Assembly: GCA_043812055.1 (NCBI GenBank)
Contig: JBDRMN010000005.1
Coordinates: forward strand, 1 to 32,605
DNA from: JBDRMN01 sp043812055
GTDB lineage: Bacteria; Patescibacteriota; Gracilibacteria; JAHISY01
Direction of reading: 5' to 3'
Length of the DNA: 32,605 nucleotides
Shown: positions 21,981-27,988 of the stretch, in pieces
Position numbering within the stretch: the stretch's first letter is position 1
Layout: the number at the start of each line of letters is the position of its first letter
Made by a program: the position numbers and the translations under genes
The notes under the pieces: generated by a model
What the model saw: only the letters and a program-made list of their open reading frames with translations
Told to the model about the DNA's origin: nothing
The model's database searches: none

Positions 21981-23174
21981 TAGTATTCGACTAACCCTTG
22001 GCAACGCGTTGGCCGTGTGGCCAGTTTGGTCAATGCGGATTTCTTTCCGGTCGGTTGCGCGCCGGATGGCACCCTTGATACGTTCAGGATATTCGAAATC
22101 CTGCGAGTCTCTTTCCGTGTACTGGAGTTGCAGGAGGGAGCGGGTGCCGAGCCGGATAGCGTTACGATAACGTTCAGCCCGTTCCCGGTTACCAAGACGC
22201 ATGGCGAGATCGTAGGCGTAGGTGATGCCCTCGGTGTAAACAGCGGTACTCGAACTATGCGGCGGACCCCATTCGGAGTCGTGTTTAGAATTATAAAAAC
22301 GGCCGAGCTGAGCCGGGTCCGCTACATCGGTTTGCAGCATTTCGTCAATCAGGCGGTCATTCAGATAAAACACAAAGTCCGCGTACTTTTGCTCACCGGT
22401 CTGTTCGAACATCTCGCTATAAGCCATCGTGTGCCAGGGGGCGAATTGGGGCATGAAACGAGTTTTCAGCAGCGGTTCGTAATACGTGAGTCCGTGTTCG
22501 ACATAATCGAGCCAGCTGGAATCACCCGTGTACCTGGCCAATCTCGCTGCGGCTAGCAGTGCTTCACCGGAATAAAAGCGTTCATTGCGCTCGAAATCGG
22601 GGGGGCGGTAAAAAGTCTGGAAACTGCCGTCGAGCTGCTGCATGGCGCGGATGAAATCGGCGAGTTTGCTGAGCTTAACTCCGTAAATTTCCGGCTGGGG
22701 ACTTTCCAAAATCGTGATAATCCCGAGAGCGGCGCCTCCCAGCTTGACTGTGCCGTTACCCTCGAAAAAACCAAAACCAGTTTCACTCTCCTCGCGATAG
22801 TATTCGAGCAGAGTGGCAGCAAGCTGGCGGAAGGCCAGCTGCTCAAGCTCAGGACTACTAAGCTCGCGGGCAAGTACGAAAATCCCCTGAGTCGCCAAAA
22901 GCTGTCTCACGATGTTGTCATCATTTGAATACTCTTTACGCTCAGGATAGTAGAGGTAGGGGAGGGTCTGGCCGAGGCGTTCATTCGCCAAAAACCAATC
23001 CTGCATGAGCTGCAGGCGCTGACCGATAAATTCACTGGTGATGTCAGCGGGACGCAGAATCTCATTCTCCGTCCTACCCGAAAGTGCCAACACCAGCGTT
23101 AACCCTATGATCAAGACCGGGCCAACGATGCGGACGAAATAGTTTCGTTTAGGAGGATGTTTAGATCTCGCCAC
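21966..23174 (-). CDS. Membrane-anchored alpha/alpha-toroid-like protein (possible glycosidase or epimerase)
   Basis: A 402-aa protein with an N-terminal hydrophobic anchor (YFVRIVGPVLIIGLTLVLALSG) and a long extracytoplasmic part. That part is a series of helical hairpins, with FYSGEALLAAARLARYTGDSSWLDYVEHGL and HTMAYSEMFEQTGEQKYADFVFYLNDRLIDEM, as in the (alpha/alpha)6 six-hairpin glycosidase superfamily and C5-epimerases. The exact family is not recognised. GTG at 23174 is chosen as start; it overlaps the end of the STAS gene by 14 nt, suggesting translational coupling. ATG at 23210 would extend the overlap to 50 nt. Order: PAS, STAS, this gene, all on one strand behind one promoter. Confidence 0.65.
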   Translation of the reverse strand: MARSKHPPKRNYFVRIVGPVLIIGLTLVLALSGRTENEILRPADITSEFIGQRLQLMQDWFLANERLGQTLPYLYYPERKEYSNDDNIVRQLLATQGIFVLARELSSPELEQLAFRQLAATLLEYYREESETGFGFFEGNGTVKLGGAALGIITILESPQPEIYGVKLSKLADFIRAMQQLDGSFQTFYRPPDFERNERFYSGEALLAAARLARYTGDSSWLDYVEHGLTYYEPLLKTRFMPQFAPWHTMAYSEMFEQTGEQKYADFVFYLNDRLIDEMLQTDVADPAQLGRFYNSKHDSEWGPPHSSSTAVYTEGITYAYDLAMRLGNRERAERYRNAIRLGTRSLLQLQYTERDSQDFEYPERIKGAIRRATDRKEIRIDQTGHTANALPRVSRILKNPY

Positions 23175-23520
23175 GCTGCATAGCTTCAACGAATTTTTCC
23201 TCGGCGTCAAAAGAAGGAGCGACCTTGTTTAGCCCGACAAATTCGAGAATTTCACGTACCTCTTCGGCAGCGTTTACAAAGGCTAATCTTTTTTCGATTC
23301 CCGAAAGTTGACGGTGAATATTTTCCAGATAACCAATTATTTTACTATTGATGAAATCAAGCTCACCGAGATCGAAAACCAGATAAACATGATCACTTTC
23401 GAAGAGTGGTTCTACGGTAGTATGGAATTCATGCAGATTGTGCTCGTCGACATGAGCAGGAATCGACACAATGGCGTATTTTTTGTCGGCAACGGTATGA
23501 GTTTTTGGAGTGATATTCAT
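23161..23520 (-). CDS. STAS-domain protein (anti-sigma factor antagonist-like)
   Basis: A 119-aa stand-alone STAS domain of SpoIIAA/RsbV type. These proteins bind an anti-sigma or kinase partner and are switched by phosphorylation of a Ser in the loop after the second long strand. Here that region reads LVFDLGELDFINSKIIGYL, with the candidate Ser in INSK. The strand-helix pattern and RLAFVNAAEEVREILEFVGL fit the family. No kinase or sigma gene lies beside it, so the partner is encoded elsewhere or the PAS protein and toroid protein define a different pathway. The gene lies 33 bp behind the PAS gene and overlaps the next gene by 14 nt. Confidence 0.85.
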   Translation of the reverse strand: MNITPKTHTVADKKYAIVSIPAHVDEHNLHEFHTTVEPLFESDHVYLVFDLGELDFINSKIIGYLENIHRQLSGIEKRLAFVNAAEEVREILEFVGLNKVAPSFDAEEKFVEAMQRGEI

Positions 23521-23527
23521 TACGAGG

Positions 23528-23562
23528 AAGGATTAAGGAATAAGGAATAAGGATTAAGGATT
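23528..23562. repeat. Heptameric tandem repeat between the PAS and STAS genes
   Basis: Five units: aaggatt, aaggaat, aaggaat, aaggatt, aaggatt. The last codons of the PAS protein (I-N-P) and its stop are encoded inside it. Confidence 0.7.
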
Positions 23563-24150
23563 GATGTCGCGGACTCCTTCGTTGCCGATGCTCAAAACCT
23601 CGTTTTTGCCATCACTGTAAATTGCGCTGTTCGTCCAAATCATCCACACCTGTTCACCACTTTTTTTGATATTTTCATTCGCGCTATTTTGAAAATTTTC
23701 GGGATTTTTTTGGATGTCACGAAGCATTTGGTTGAGATCGCGCTGGGTAATCGACTCGACACCGGGTACGAGCAAAAAGATGCTTTTGCCGATAATTTCA
23801 TCCTGGGTGTAGCCAAAAAATTCCGCACCAAACGGGTTCATGTAAGTGATCATGCCGTCCGCATCCCACTTCAAGATAATACTTTTGGAACCCTCGACAA
23901 TTTCTTTATAAAAATCTTCGGAAATAGAATCCTCATGCTCTGCGACACTAAGTTCCACTTCGGATGACTCGTGCGTACCCAAAACATTAGCGCTCATTTC
24001 TTTGATCAGATGAGAGCCTTTAGTAAAAATAATCTGCGTTGCCACAAGGATAGTCAGGGCAATGCCGGTGATTTTGATAATGTCACCCTCAATAAGCTCC
24101 AGCGATAGTTTCTTTGCCAAGGACTTTATTAGTGACTTCTTTTTTGGCAT
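23554..24150 (-). CDS. Membrane-anchored PAS-domain sensor protein
   Basis: A 198-aa protein with one transmembrane helix (about residues 28-46, ITGIALTILVATQIIF), a linker (47-80) and a PAS domain (about 80-195). The PAS domain shows GSKSIILKWDADGMITYMNPFGAEFFGYTQDEIIGKSIFLLVP and the PAC-like end VWMIWTNSAIYSDGKNEVLSIGNEGVRD. No histidine kinase, GGDEF or HTH output domain follows, so the signal must pass through partners, plausibly the STAS protein encoded next. A strong promoter precedes the ATG at 24150. The C-terminus ends in a 7-nt repeat. Confidence 0.88.
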   Translation of the reverse strand: MPKKKSLIKSLAKKLSLELIEGDIIKITGIALTILVATQIIFTKGSHLIKEMSANVLGTHESSEVELSVAEHEDSISEDFYKEIVEGSKSIILKWDADGMITYMNPFGAEFFGYTQDEIIGKSIFLLVPGVESITQRDLNQMLRDIQKNPENFQNSANENIKKSGEQVWMIWTNSAIYSDGKNEVLSIGNEGVRDINP

Positions 24151-24180
24151 TCTTTTGCAGTTTTAATTTCTGTTTACTTT

Positions 24181-24209
24181 ATTTTAACATAGAAAAACTA
24201 AGAAGTCAA
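24181..24209 (-). promoter_or_regulatory. Promoter of the PAS-STAS-toroid operon
   Basis: Minus strand: -35 TTGACT (24204-24209), a 17-bp spacer and extended -10 TGTTAAAAT (TAAAAT at 24181-24186). The start codon lies 30 bp downstream. This is among the best promoter matches in the window. Confidence 0.65.
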
Positions 24210-24303
24210 CCCTACGTCACTTCGCTCCTCAGGGCAGGGGCCCTTCGTCACGGGGATTCATCAGGGCAAGGATAAGCCTTATTTTACGGCAAAGAATAGC
24301 TTG

Positions 24304-24327
24304 CCACGTCGTTCGCGAACGACGTGG
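24304..24327. terminator. 24-bp perfect palindrome at the tRNA-Pro 3' end
   Basis: A perfect palindrome with the core gttcgcgaac. Its right edge supplies the encoded CCA of the tRNA (24325-24327 on the minus strand), so in the precursor the CCA can pair with the far arm. No T-tract follows, so termination is not certain; 3'-end processing is an alternative. Confidence 0.45.
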
Positions 24328-24401
24328 TCGGGGTGAGAGGACTTGAACCTCCGACCTCCTGCTCCCAAAGCAGGCGCGCTAGCCAACTGCGCTACACCCC
24401 G
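24325..24401 (-). tRNA. tRNA-Pro (anticodon UGG), CCA encoded
   Basis: A full cloverleaf on the minus strand: 7-bp acceptor CGGGGTG/CACCCCG with the C1-G72 pair typical of bacterial tRNA-Pro, D-stem GCGC/GCGC, anticodon stem CCTGC/GCAGG with loop TTTGGGA (anticodon TGG), 5-nt variable region AGGTC, and T-arm GGAGG-TTCAAGT-CCTCT with one G-U pair. Discriminator A is followed by CCA. Without CCA the gene is 24328-24401. A partial copy of its 5' half lies about 80 bp upstream in the transcription direction. Confidence 0.95.
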
Positions 24402-24440
24402 ATAATGGTAAATAATTGTGATAAAGATTGTGTGGTGTGT

Positions 24441-24501
24441 GCGCTAGCCTGAGCCAGAGGCTCATCCGCCTGTGGCGGAAACTGCGCTACACCCCGATAA
24501 T
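24441..24501 (-). pseudogene. Partial tRNA-Pro copy split by a double-hairpin insert
   Basis: 24480-24501 repeats exactly the tRNA-Pro 5' leader, acceptor strand and D-stem start (24385-24406), and 24441-24449 repeats 24376-24384. The two pieces, contiguous in the real gene, are separated here by a 30-nt insert in the D-loop. The rest of the tRNA (anticodon and T arms) is missing. Confidence 0.85.
24450..24479. repeat. 30-bp double-hairpin element
   Basis: Two abutting perfect hairpins of 15 nt each: tgagcc-aga-ggctca and tccgcc-tgt-ggcgga. It is inserted between D-stem halves of the tRNA-Pro fragment. Confidence 0.8.
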
Positions 24502-24503
24502 TC

Positions 24504-24538
24504 AATTATCAATCATTAATTTTTAATTTTCAATGATT
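24504..24538. repeat. AT-rich heptameric repeat at the miaB stop
   Basis: Five units: aattatc, aatcatt, aattttt, aattttc, aatgatt. The miaB stop codon (24523-24525) and last codons are inside. Confidence 0.6.
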
Positions 24539-25836
24539 TCTCCTATCAGCTCTACTTCACGGGTTTGGGTGATTTTAGCTTTTACCATCTTCCCCACCAA
24601 ATCTTTCTTGCCCTTAAATTTAGTCAAATAAAACTCACTGCTGCGGCCGGCGCATTCTCCGTTTCGGCAACTTTCAACCAAAACTTCCAACACTTTATTT
24701 TTAAGCGCGGCATACTTTTTGGTGGTGGTCGCGATCATCAAATCATTCAAACGATTCCAGCGCTCGCTTTTCTGGGAGCGGGAAACGTCGTCACTTAATT
24801 TCGCGGCGGCGGTGCCGGGACGGGGGGAATACTTGGCGAAAAAGGCGAAGTCAAAACTAGCTTCACGATAAAATTTCAACAAATTCTCAAATTGTTTTTC
24901 AGTTTCTTCCGGGAAGCCCACGATGAAATCGGTCGTCACGCTCGCTTCCGATAGTTTCTGCCTAAATTTCTCAACTAACTTCAAGTATTGTCCGGCCGTA
25001 TAGTTCCGGTTCATTTTTTTCAGAATCGAATTATCGCCATGCTGGGCGGGGAGGTGAAGATGCCGTTCAATGTTTGCGTTCGTCGCCATGACGTCGATCA
25101 CGGTTTCGTCGAAATCTTTGGGATGGGAAGAGATGAAACGAATTCTTTTTAGCTTCGAGATCTTCGCAACTTTAGCAAGCAGCTTTGCGAAGGCTCCCTT
25201 TTTCTTTTGGTAGGAATTCACGTTCTGTCCGAGCAAGGTAATTTCCTGAGCACTATTTTCCACGGCTTGCTGGCATTCCTTCAGAATCTCTTTCTCCGAA
25301 CGCGAAATTTCGCGGCCGCGAGCATAGGGCACGATGCAGTAACTGCAGTAGTTATCACATCCGGTGGAGATTGGTACAAAAACTGAGAACTTATTTTTGT
25401 AATAAGGCCGGATGGAGAAATAGTTGCCAGTTACCAGTCGCGAGTTACCAGTTACCAGTTGCGAGTTACCAGTTGCCAGAAGCAGCTTGGGCAATTTTTT
25501 GCTGTCTTCGATTCTCCAGACAAAATCAAGAACATCACTTCTTTTTAGCAAAGAATCACGTTTGGGATCTGCTTGGCTCGAAGTCTGACGAACCATACAG
25601 CCGGTGAGGCCGATTCTGCGTTTATCCGAGCGGGCTTTCCATTTCTGCAAATCCTGCAACAAACCAAAAACTTTGTCCTCGGCCTTTTGGCGGACGGAGC
25701 AGGTGAAAAGCAGGATTGCGTCAGCCTGCTCAAGCTCAGTAGTCTCCTCCCAGTCGGATTCTGCCAGAACACTTTTAACTCGCTCGCTGTCCGCGTAATT
25801 CATCTGGCAGCCGAAGATGCGGAAACAGTATTGCAT
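24523..25836 (-). CDS. miaB: tRNA methylthiotransferase MiaB
   Basis: Radical-SAM enzyme that adds the 2-methylthio group to i6A37 of tRNAs reading UNN codons. The N-terminal domain binds an auxiliary cluster with Cys10 (FGCQMN), Cys46 (FTCSVR) and Cys80 (LTGCMVRQ). The radical-SAM triad is Cys160-x3-Cys164-x2-Cys167 (CDNYCSYC), followed by VPYARGRE and LLGQNVNSY, and a TRAM domain ends the protein. MiaB is preferred to MtaB or RimO by CSVRQKAEDKVFG and the 437-aa length. Residues 120-138 (GNSQLVTGNSRLVTGN) have a 7-residue period and come from a 7-nt DNA repeat inside the gene. ATG 6 nt after a TATAAT box. Confidence 0.93.
   Translation of the reverse strand: MQYCFRIFGCQMNYADSERVKSVLAESDWEETTELEQADAILLFTCSVRQKAEDKVFGLLQDLQKWKARSDKRRIGLTGCMVRQTSSQADPKRDSLLKRSDVLDFVWRIEDSKKLPKLLLATGNSQLVTGNSRLVTGNYFSIRPYYKNKFSVFVPISTGCDNYCSYCIVPYARGREISRSEKEILKECQQAVENSAQEITLLGQNVNSYQKKKGAFAKLLAKVAKISKLKRIRFISSHPKDFDETVIDVMATNANIERHLHLPAQHGDNSILKKMNRNYTAGQYLKLVEKFRQKLSEASVTTDFIVGFPEETEKQFENLLKFYREASFDFAFFAKYSPRPGTAAAKLSDDVSRSQKSERWNRLNDLMIATTTKKYAALKNKVLEVLVESCRNGECAGRSSEFYLTKFKGKKDLVGKMVKAKITQTREVELIGEIIEN
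25423..25478. repeat. Heptameric tandem repeat inside miaB
   Basis: Eight 7-nt units on the plus strand: gttgcca, gttacca, gtcgcga, gttacca, gttacca, gttgcga, gttacca, gttgcca. Three units make 21 nt, so the encoded peptide repeats every 7 residues and the frame is kept. Confidence 0.9.
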
Positions 25837-25838
25837 GG

Positions 25839-25883
25839 AAGGATTATAAGGTTTCTAAGGTTGATAAGGGGAATAAGGGGTGA
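25839..25883. repeat. Nonameric tandem repeat upstream of miaB
   Basis: Five 9-nt units: aaggattat, aaggtttct, aaggttgat, aaggggaat, aaggggtga. The miaB -10 box lies in the first unit. Confidence 0.65.
25843..25848 (-). promoter_or_regulatory. -10 box for a leaderless miaB mRNA
   Basis: A perfect TATAAT on the minus strand, 6 nt before the miaB ATG. No good -35. It is formed by the 9-nt repeat (attat-aagg junction). Confidence 0.5.
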
Positions 25884-26068
25884 AAGATATTGGCCCTTCG
25901 ACTTCTCACTTCGTTCGTCGCTTCCCTCGGCTTCGCTCGGGACTCCGAGATTGTTGGGAGATATTAGGAGAAATTGGGAGTCGAATAAAGGGCTGTTGAA
26001 ATGATGGGGCGCAGGTTGAAAATATCCAGGCCGGACATTTATGACCAATGACGAATGACCAATGACTA
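25884..26068. repeat. Repeat-filled gap between the PH-domain gene and miaB
   Basis: Contains a CTTCGCTC-type stretch (25898-25948) resembling common dispersed repeats, a 10-nt period tract (25951-25980: ttgttgggag, atattaggag, aaattgggag) and a 7-nt tract (26041-26068: atgacca, atgacga, atgacca, atgacta). The last one includes the stop codon of the PH-domain gene. No gene seen. Confidence 0.55.
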
Positions 26069-26599
26069 CGAACCCGCCTTCCCGTTTTTCAGCGAGATGT
26101 AGTGATTTTTGCGTTCGACAATATCGTCGATATAACGCTCGGGACGTTCCACGTGATCCATCAGAAAAACACTCTTGGCACCGGCAGTCTGGACTTCGAG
26201 GTTGCCGAATTTGAGCAGCCCACCCAAGAAACCGGCGATCTTGCCCTTCACATCCTGGACCTGGTCGAGGTCGGCACTGGCGATCTCGATTGCCAGGAAG
26301 GCTGATTGGGTGGTGTCGATCATCCGTTCGTTCGTAATCACGAAGGTATCCAGTTCCTCGTCCAGCCAACCATTGAAAGTAAACCACCAGATACCAAGTA
26401 AATAAAAAATCAACGCCTCGGTTAATAGGAAAAAGGTGATCGAATCCTGAGGAAATTTCTGGACGAGAAAATGAGAGAGCAGGAAGAGGACAAGAAGATT
26501 AACCGAAAATTTAACCATGATCCAGATGTAGGCCGTCCACTGCTTGCGAATGAAAAAAATAACATCTTCACCTTCACGCAGTCCGGGAAAATCAGTCAT
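26066..26599 (-). CDS. PH (DUF304/bPH2-type) domain membrane protein
   Basis: A 177-aa protein with two transmembrane helices (about residues 24-45 and 53-74) followed by a bacterial PH-like domain: EELDTFVITNERMIDTTQSAFLAIEIASADLDQVQDVKGKIAGFLGGLLKFGNLEVQTAG. This matches the F-x-I-T-x-x-R-x-I and I-x-x-V-x-x-x-x-G-x-G-D/N-L-E-V pattern of bPH2/DUF304 proteins, which are common in Patescibacteria. Role unknown, possibly envelope or lipid related. It lies 30 bp downstream of the ftsW-like gene but has its own TAGAAT box exactly 6 nt before the ATG. Confidence 0.85.
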   Translation of the reverse strand: MTDFPGLREGEDVIFFIRKQWTAYIWIMVKFSVNLLVLFLLSHFLVQKFPQDSITFFLLTEALIFYLLGIWWFTFNGWLDEELDTFVITNERMIDTTQSAFLAIEIASADLDQVQDVKGKIAGFLGGLLKFGNLEVQTAGAKSVFLMDHVERPERYIDDIVERKNHYISLKNGKAGS

Positions 26600-26605
26600 G
26601 CGGGC

Positions 26606-26611
26606 ATTCTA
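26606..26611 (-). promoter_or_regulatory. -10 box for a leaderless PH-domain gene mRNA
   Basis: TAGAAT on the minus strand, 6 nt before the ATG at 26599, inside the short gap to the upstream gene. Confidence 0.45.
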
Positions 26612-26629
26612 GCTTTCTTACCCGGAAAA

Positions 26630-27853
26630 CTAAAACCTGCTCTGCCTCTGTCGCTGTGGGCGATGGAGCTGTTGTTCGTGGTAGAAGCTGGCGGAATGGA
26701 CGTTGGCGTAGCGCGAAATATTCAGCAAAATCCCCGCAATCACGAAGGAAGCCACGAGCGAACTGCCGCCGTAGCTTACGAAGGGTAAAGTGATGCCCGT
26801 GTAGGGGAGGAGGGCGATGTTCACACCGATATGCACGAAGGCCTGGCTCGCAAGTGCGGCAGAAAGTCCCACGGCAGCCAACTTGCCGAAACGATCGGGT
26901 GCTTTGGCCGCGATCTTGAAACCGCGGTAAGCAATTAGCAGGAACAATCCGGCTAGCAGCGCGCTGCCAAAAAAGCCAAAGGCTTCGGCTGTCGCGGCGT
27001 AAATTGCGTCACTTTGCACTTCGGGCAGATAGCCGAAACGCTGGGTCGCGCCTTCCAAACCTTCGCCGAAAATTCCGCCTTTACCGACAGCGATCAAACC
27101 TTGCTTTACCTGGAAGCCAATTCCTTCCGGATCGAGAGAAGGATCAATGAAAGCAGTAAAACGGTCCTTCACATAGTCCAGGCCACTGAGATTGACGATG
27201 ATCACCGCGAATGCGGAGGCGATCAATCCGCCAAGAAAAATGTGCTTCACCCGCGCCCCCGCAGCATAGTAGATCGCTGTGGCGATTAGTGTTACCACCA
27301 GAGTCGTACCGAAGTCCGGCTGCAGGATTAGTAGCAGGGCCACGATCCCCAGGATCACCGCGAAAGGCACAAAGCCGTTTTCCAGAGTCGCGATTTCTTC
27401 CCGCCGCCGTTCCATCCACCGGGCGAGATAAAAAATTAGCCCAAGCTTGGCTAGCTCCGCCGGCTGGATCGAACTTAAAATTGGAATTGATAACCAGCTC
27501 CGGGAGGTGCCCCAACCCGTCGAAAATCCGGGGAGGAAAAGGACGATCAGTAAAATCACGCTACCGATAAAAAGTCCGGGAGCCGCTTTGCGCCAAAAAA
27601 GATAGGGAATGGAGCTCGCGATAAACCAAAGCGGGAGGGCGACCAGGATGTTGCGCGCCTGACGCCAGAAGTAAAAATCATTACAGTTCGCGTCAATCAA
27701 ACCGCAATCCATTCCCTGACGGACGTAGACCTGGTAGCTCTCGTAAACACTGACGGAAGAAATCATTACCAAGCCAAAAATCGCCAAACCCAGCGTGGTG
27801 ATTGCCAAGACCCGATCGAAAGGGAAACGGGGGTGGGTAAGCGCGGCACGCAT
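26630..27853 (-). CDS. ftsW: FtsW/RodA/SpoVE family (SEDS) peptidoglycan polymerase
   Basis: A polytopic SEDS protein (407 aa from ATG at 27853, about ten transmembrane helices) that polymerises lipid II, working with a class B penicillin-binding protein. Visible signatures: SSIQPAELAKLGLIFYLARWM, ILQPDFGTTLVV (with the catalytic-loop Asp), FGYLPEVQSDAIYAATAEAFGF and the family end motif LPYTGITLPFVSYGGSSLVASFVIAGILLNISR. FtsW is slightly favoured over RodA, but eye inspection cannot settle it. GTG at 27859 is an alternative start only 1 nt after the -10 box; ATG at 27853 fits the leaderless spacing (7 nt) better. The C-terminal tail is basic and Gln-rich. Confidence 0.9.
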   Translation of the reverse strand: MRAALTHPRFPFDRVLAITTLGLAIFGLVMISSVSVYESYQVYVRQGMDCGLIDANCNDFYFWRQARNILVALPLWFIASSIPYLFWRKAAPGLFIGSVILLIVLFLPGFSTGWGTSRSWLSIPILSSIQPAELAKLGLIFYLARWMERRREEIATLENGFVPFAVILGIVALLLILQPDFGTTLVVTLIATAIYYAAGARVKHIFLGGLIASAFAVIIVNLSGLDYVKDRFTAFIDPSLDPEGIGFQVKQGLIAVGKGGIFGEGLEGATQRFGYLPEVQSDAIYAATAEAFGFFGSALLAGLFLLIAYRGFKIAAKAPDRFGKLAAVGLSAALASQAFVHIGVNIALLPYTGITLPFVSYGGSSLVASFVIAGILLNISRYANVHSASFYHEQQLHRPQRQRQSRF

Positions 27854-27860
27854 CTGCACG

Positions 27861-27889
27861 AGTGTAGCGGATTTTAGGGTGAAACTTAA
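27861..27889 (-). promoter_or_regulatory. Promoter of the ftsW-like gene
   Basis: Minus strand TTAAGT (27884-27889), a 17-bp spacer and TACACT (27861-27866), ending 7 nt before the ATG at 27853. Confidence 0.45.
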
Positions 27890-27933
27890 GTTGTTAACCA
27901 GAATAAAAAGTTCATCTTCTGTCGAGGAAAAGC

Positions 27934-27963
27934 TTGCATTCGGTCTCTTATCTACGAAATAAT
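27934..27963 (+). promoter_or_regulatory. Possible promoter of the lamin-tail protein gene
   Basis: TTGCAT (27934-27939), an 18-bp spacer and AATAAT (27958-27963), about 25 bp before the ATG. It is divergent from the ftsW promoter in a 135-bp gap. Confidence 0.4.
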
Positions 27964-27988
27964 CATTCCTTCGCCCGGTGTTTTTGCT

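Noticed and set aside
25423..25478. CRISPR-like repeat
   Set aside because: Units are 7 nt with no spacers and lie within miaB. No CRISPR array or cas gene is seen anywhere in the window.
27876..27890. Fourth copy of the xer-end repeat near ftsW
   Set aside because: Only about 14 bp match (ggtgaaactt plus part of ttag, with a gap). Too short to separate from chance; the last 9 bp of the window also match only briefly.
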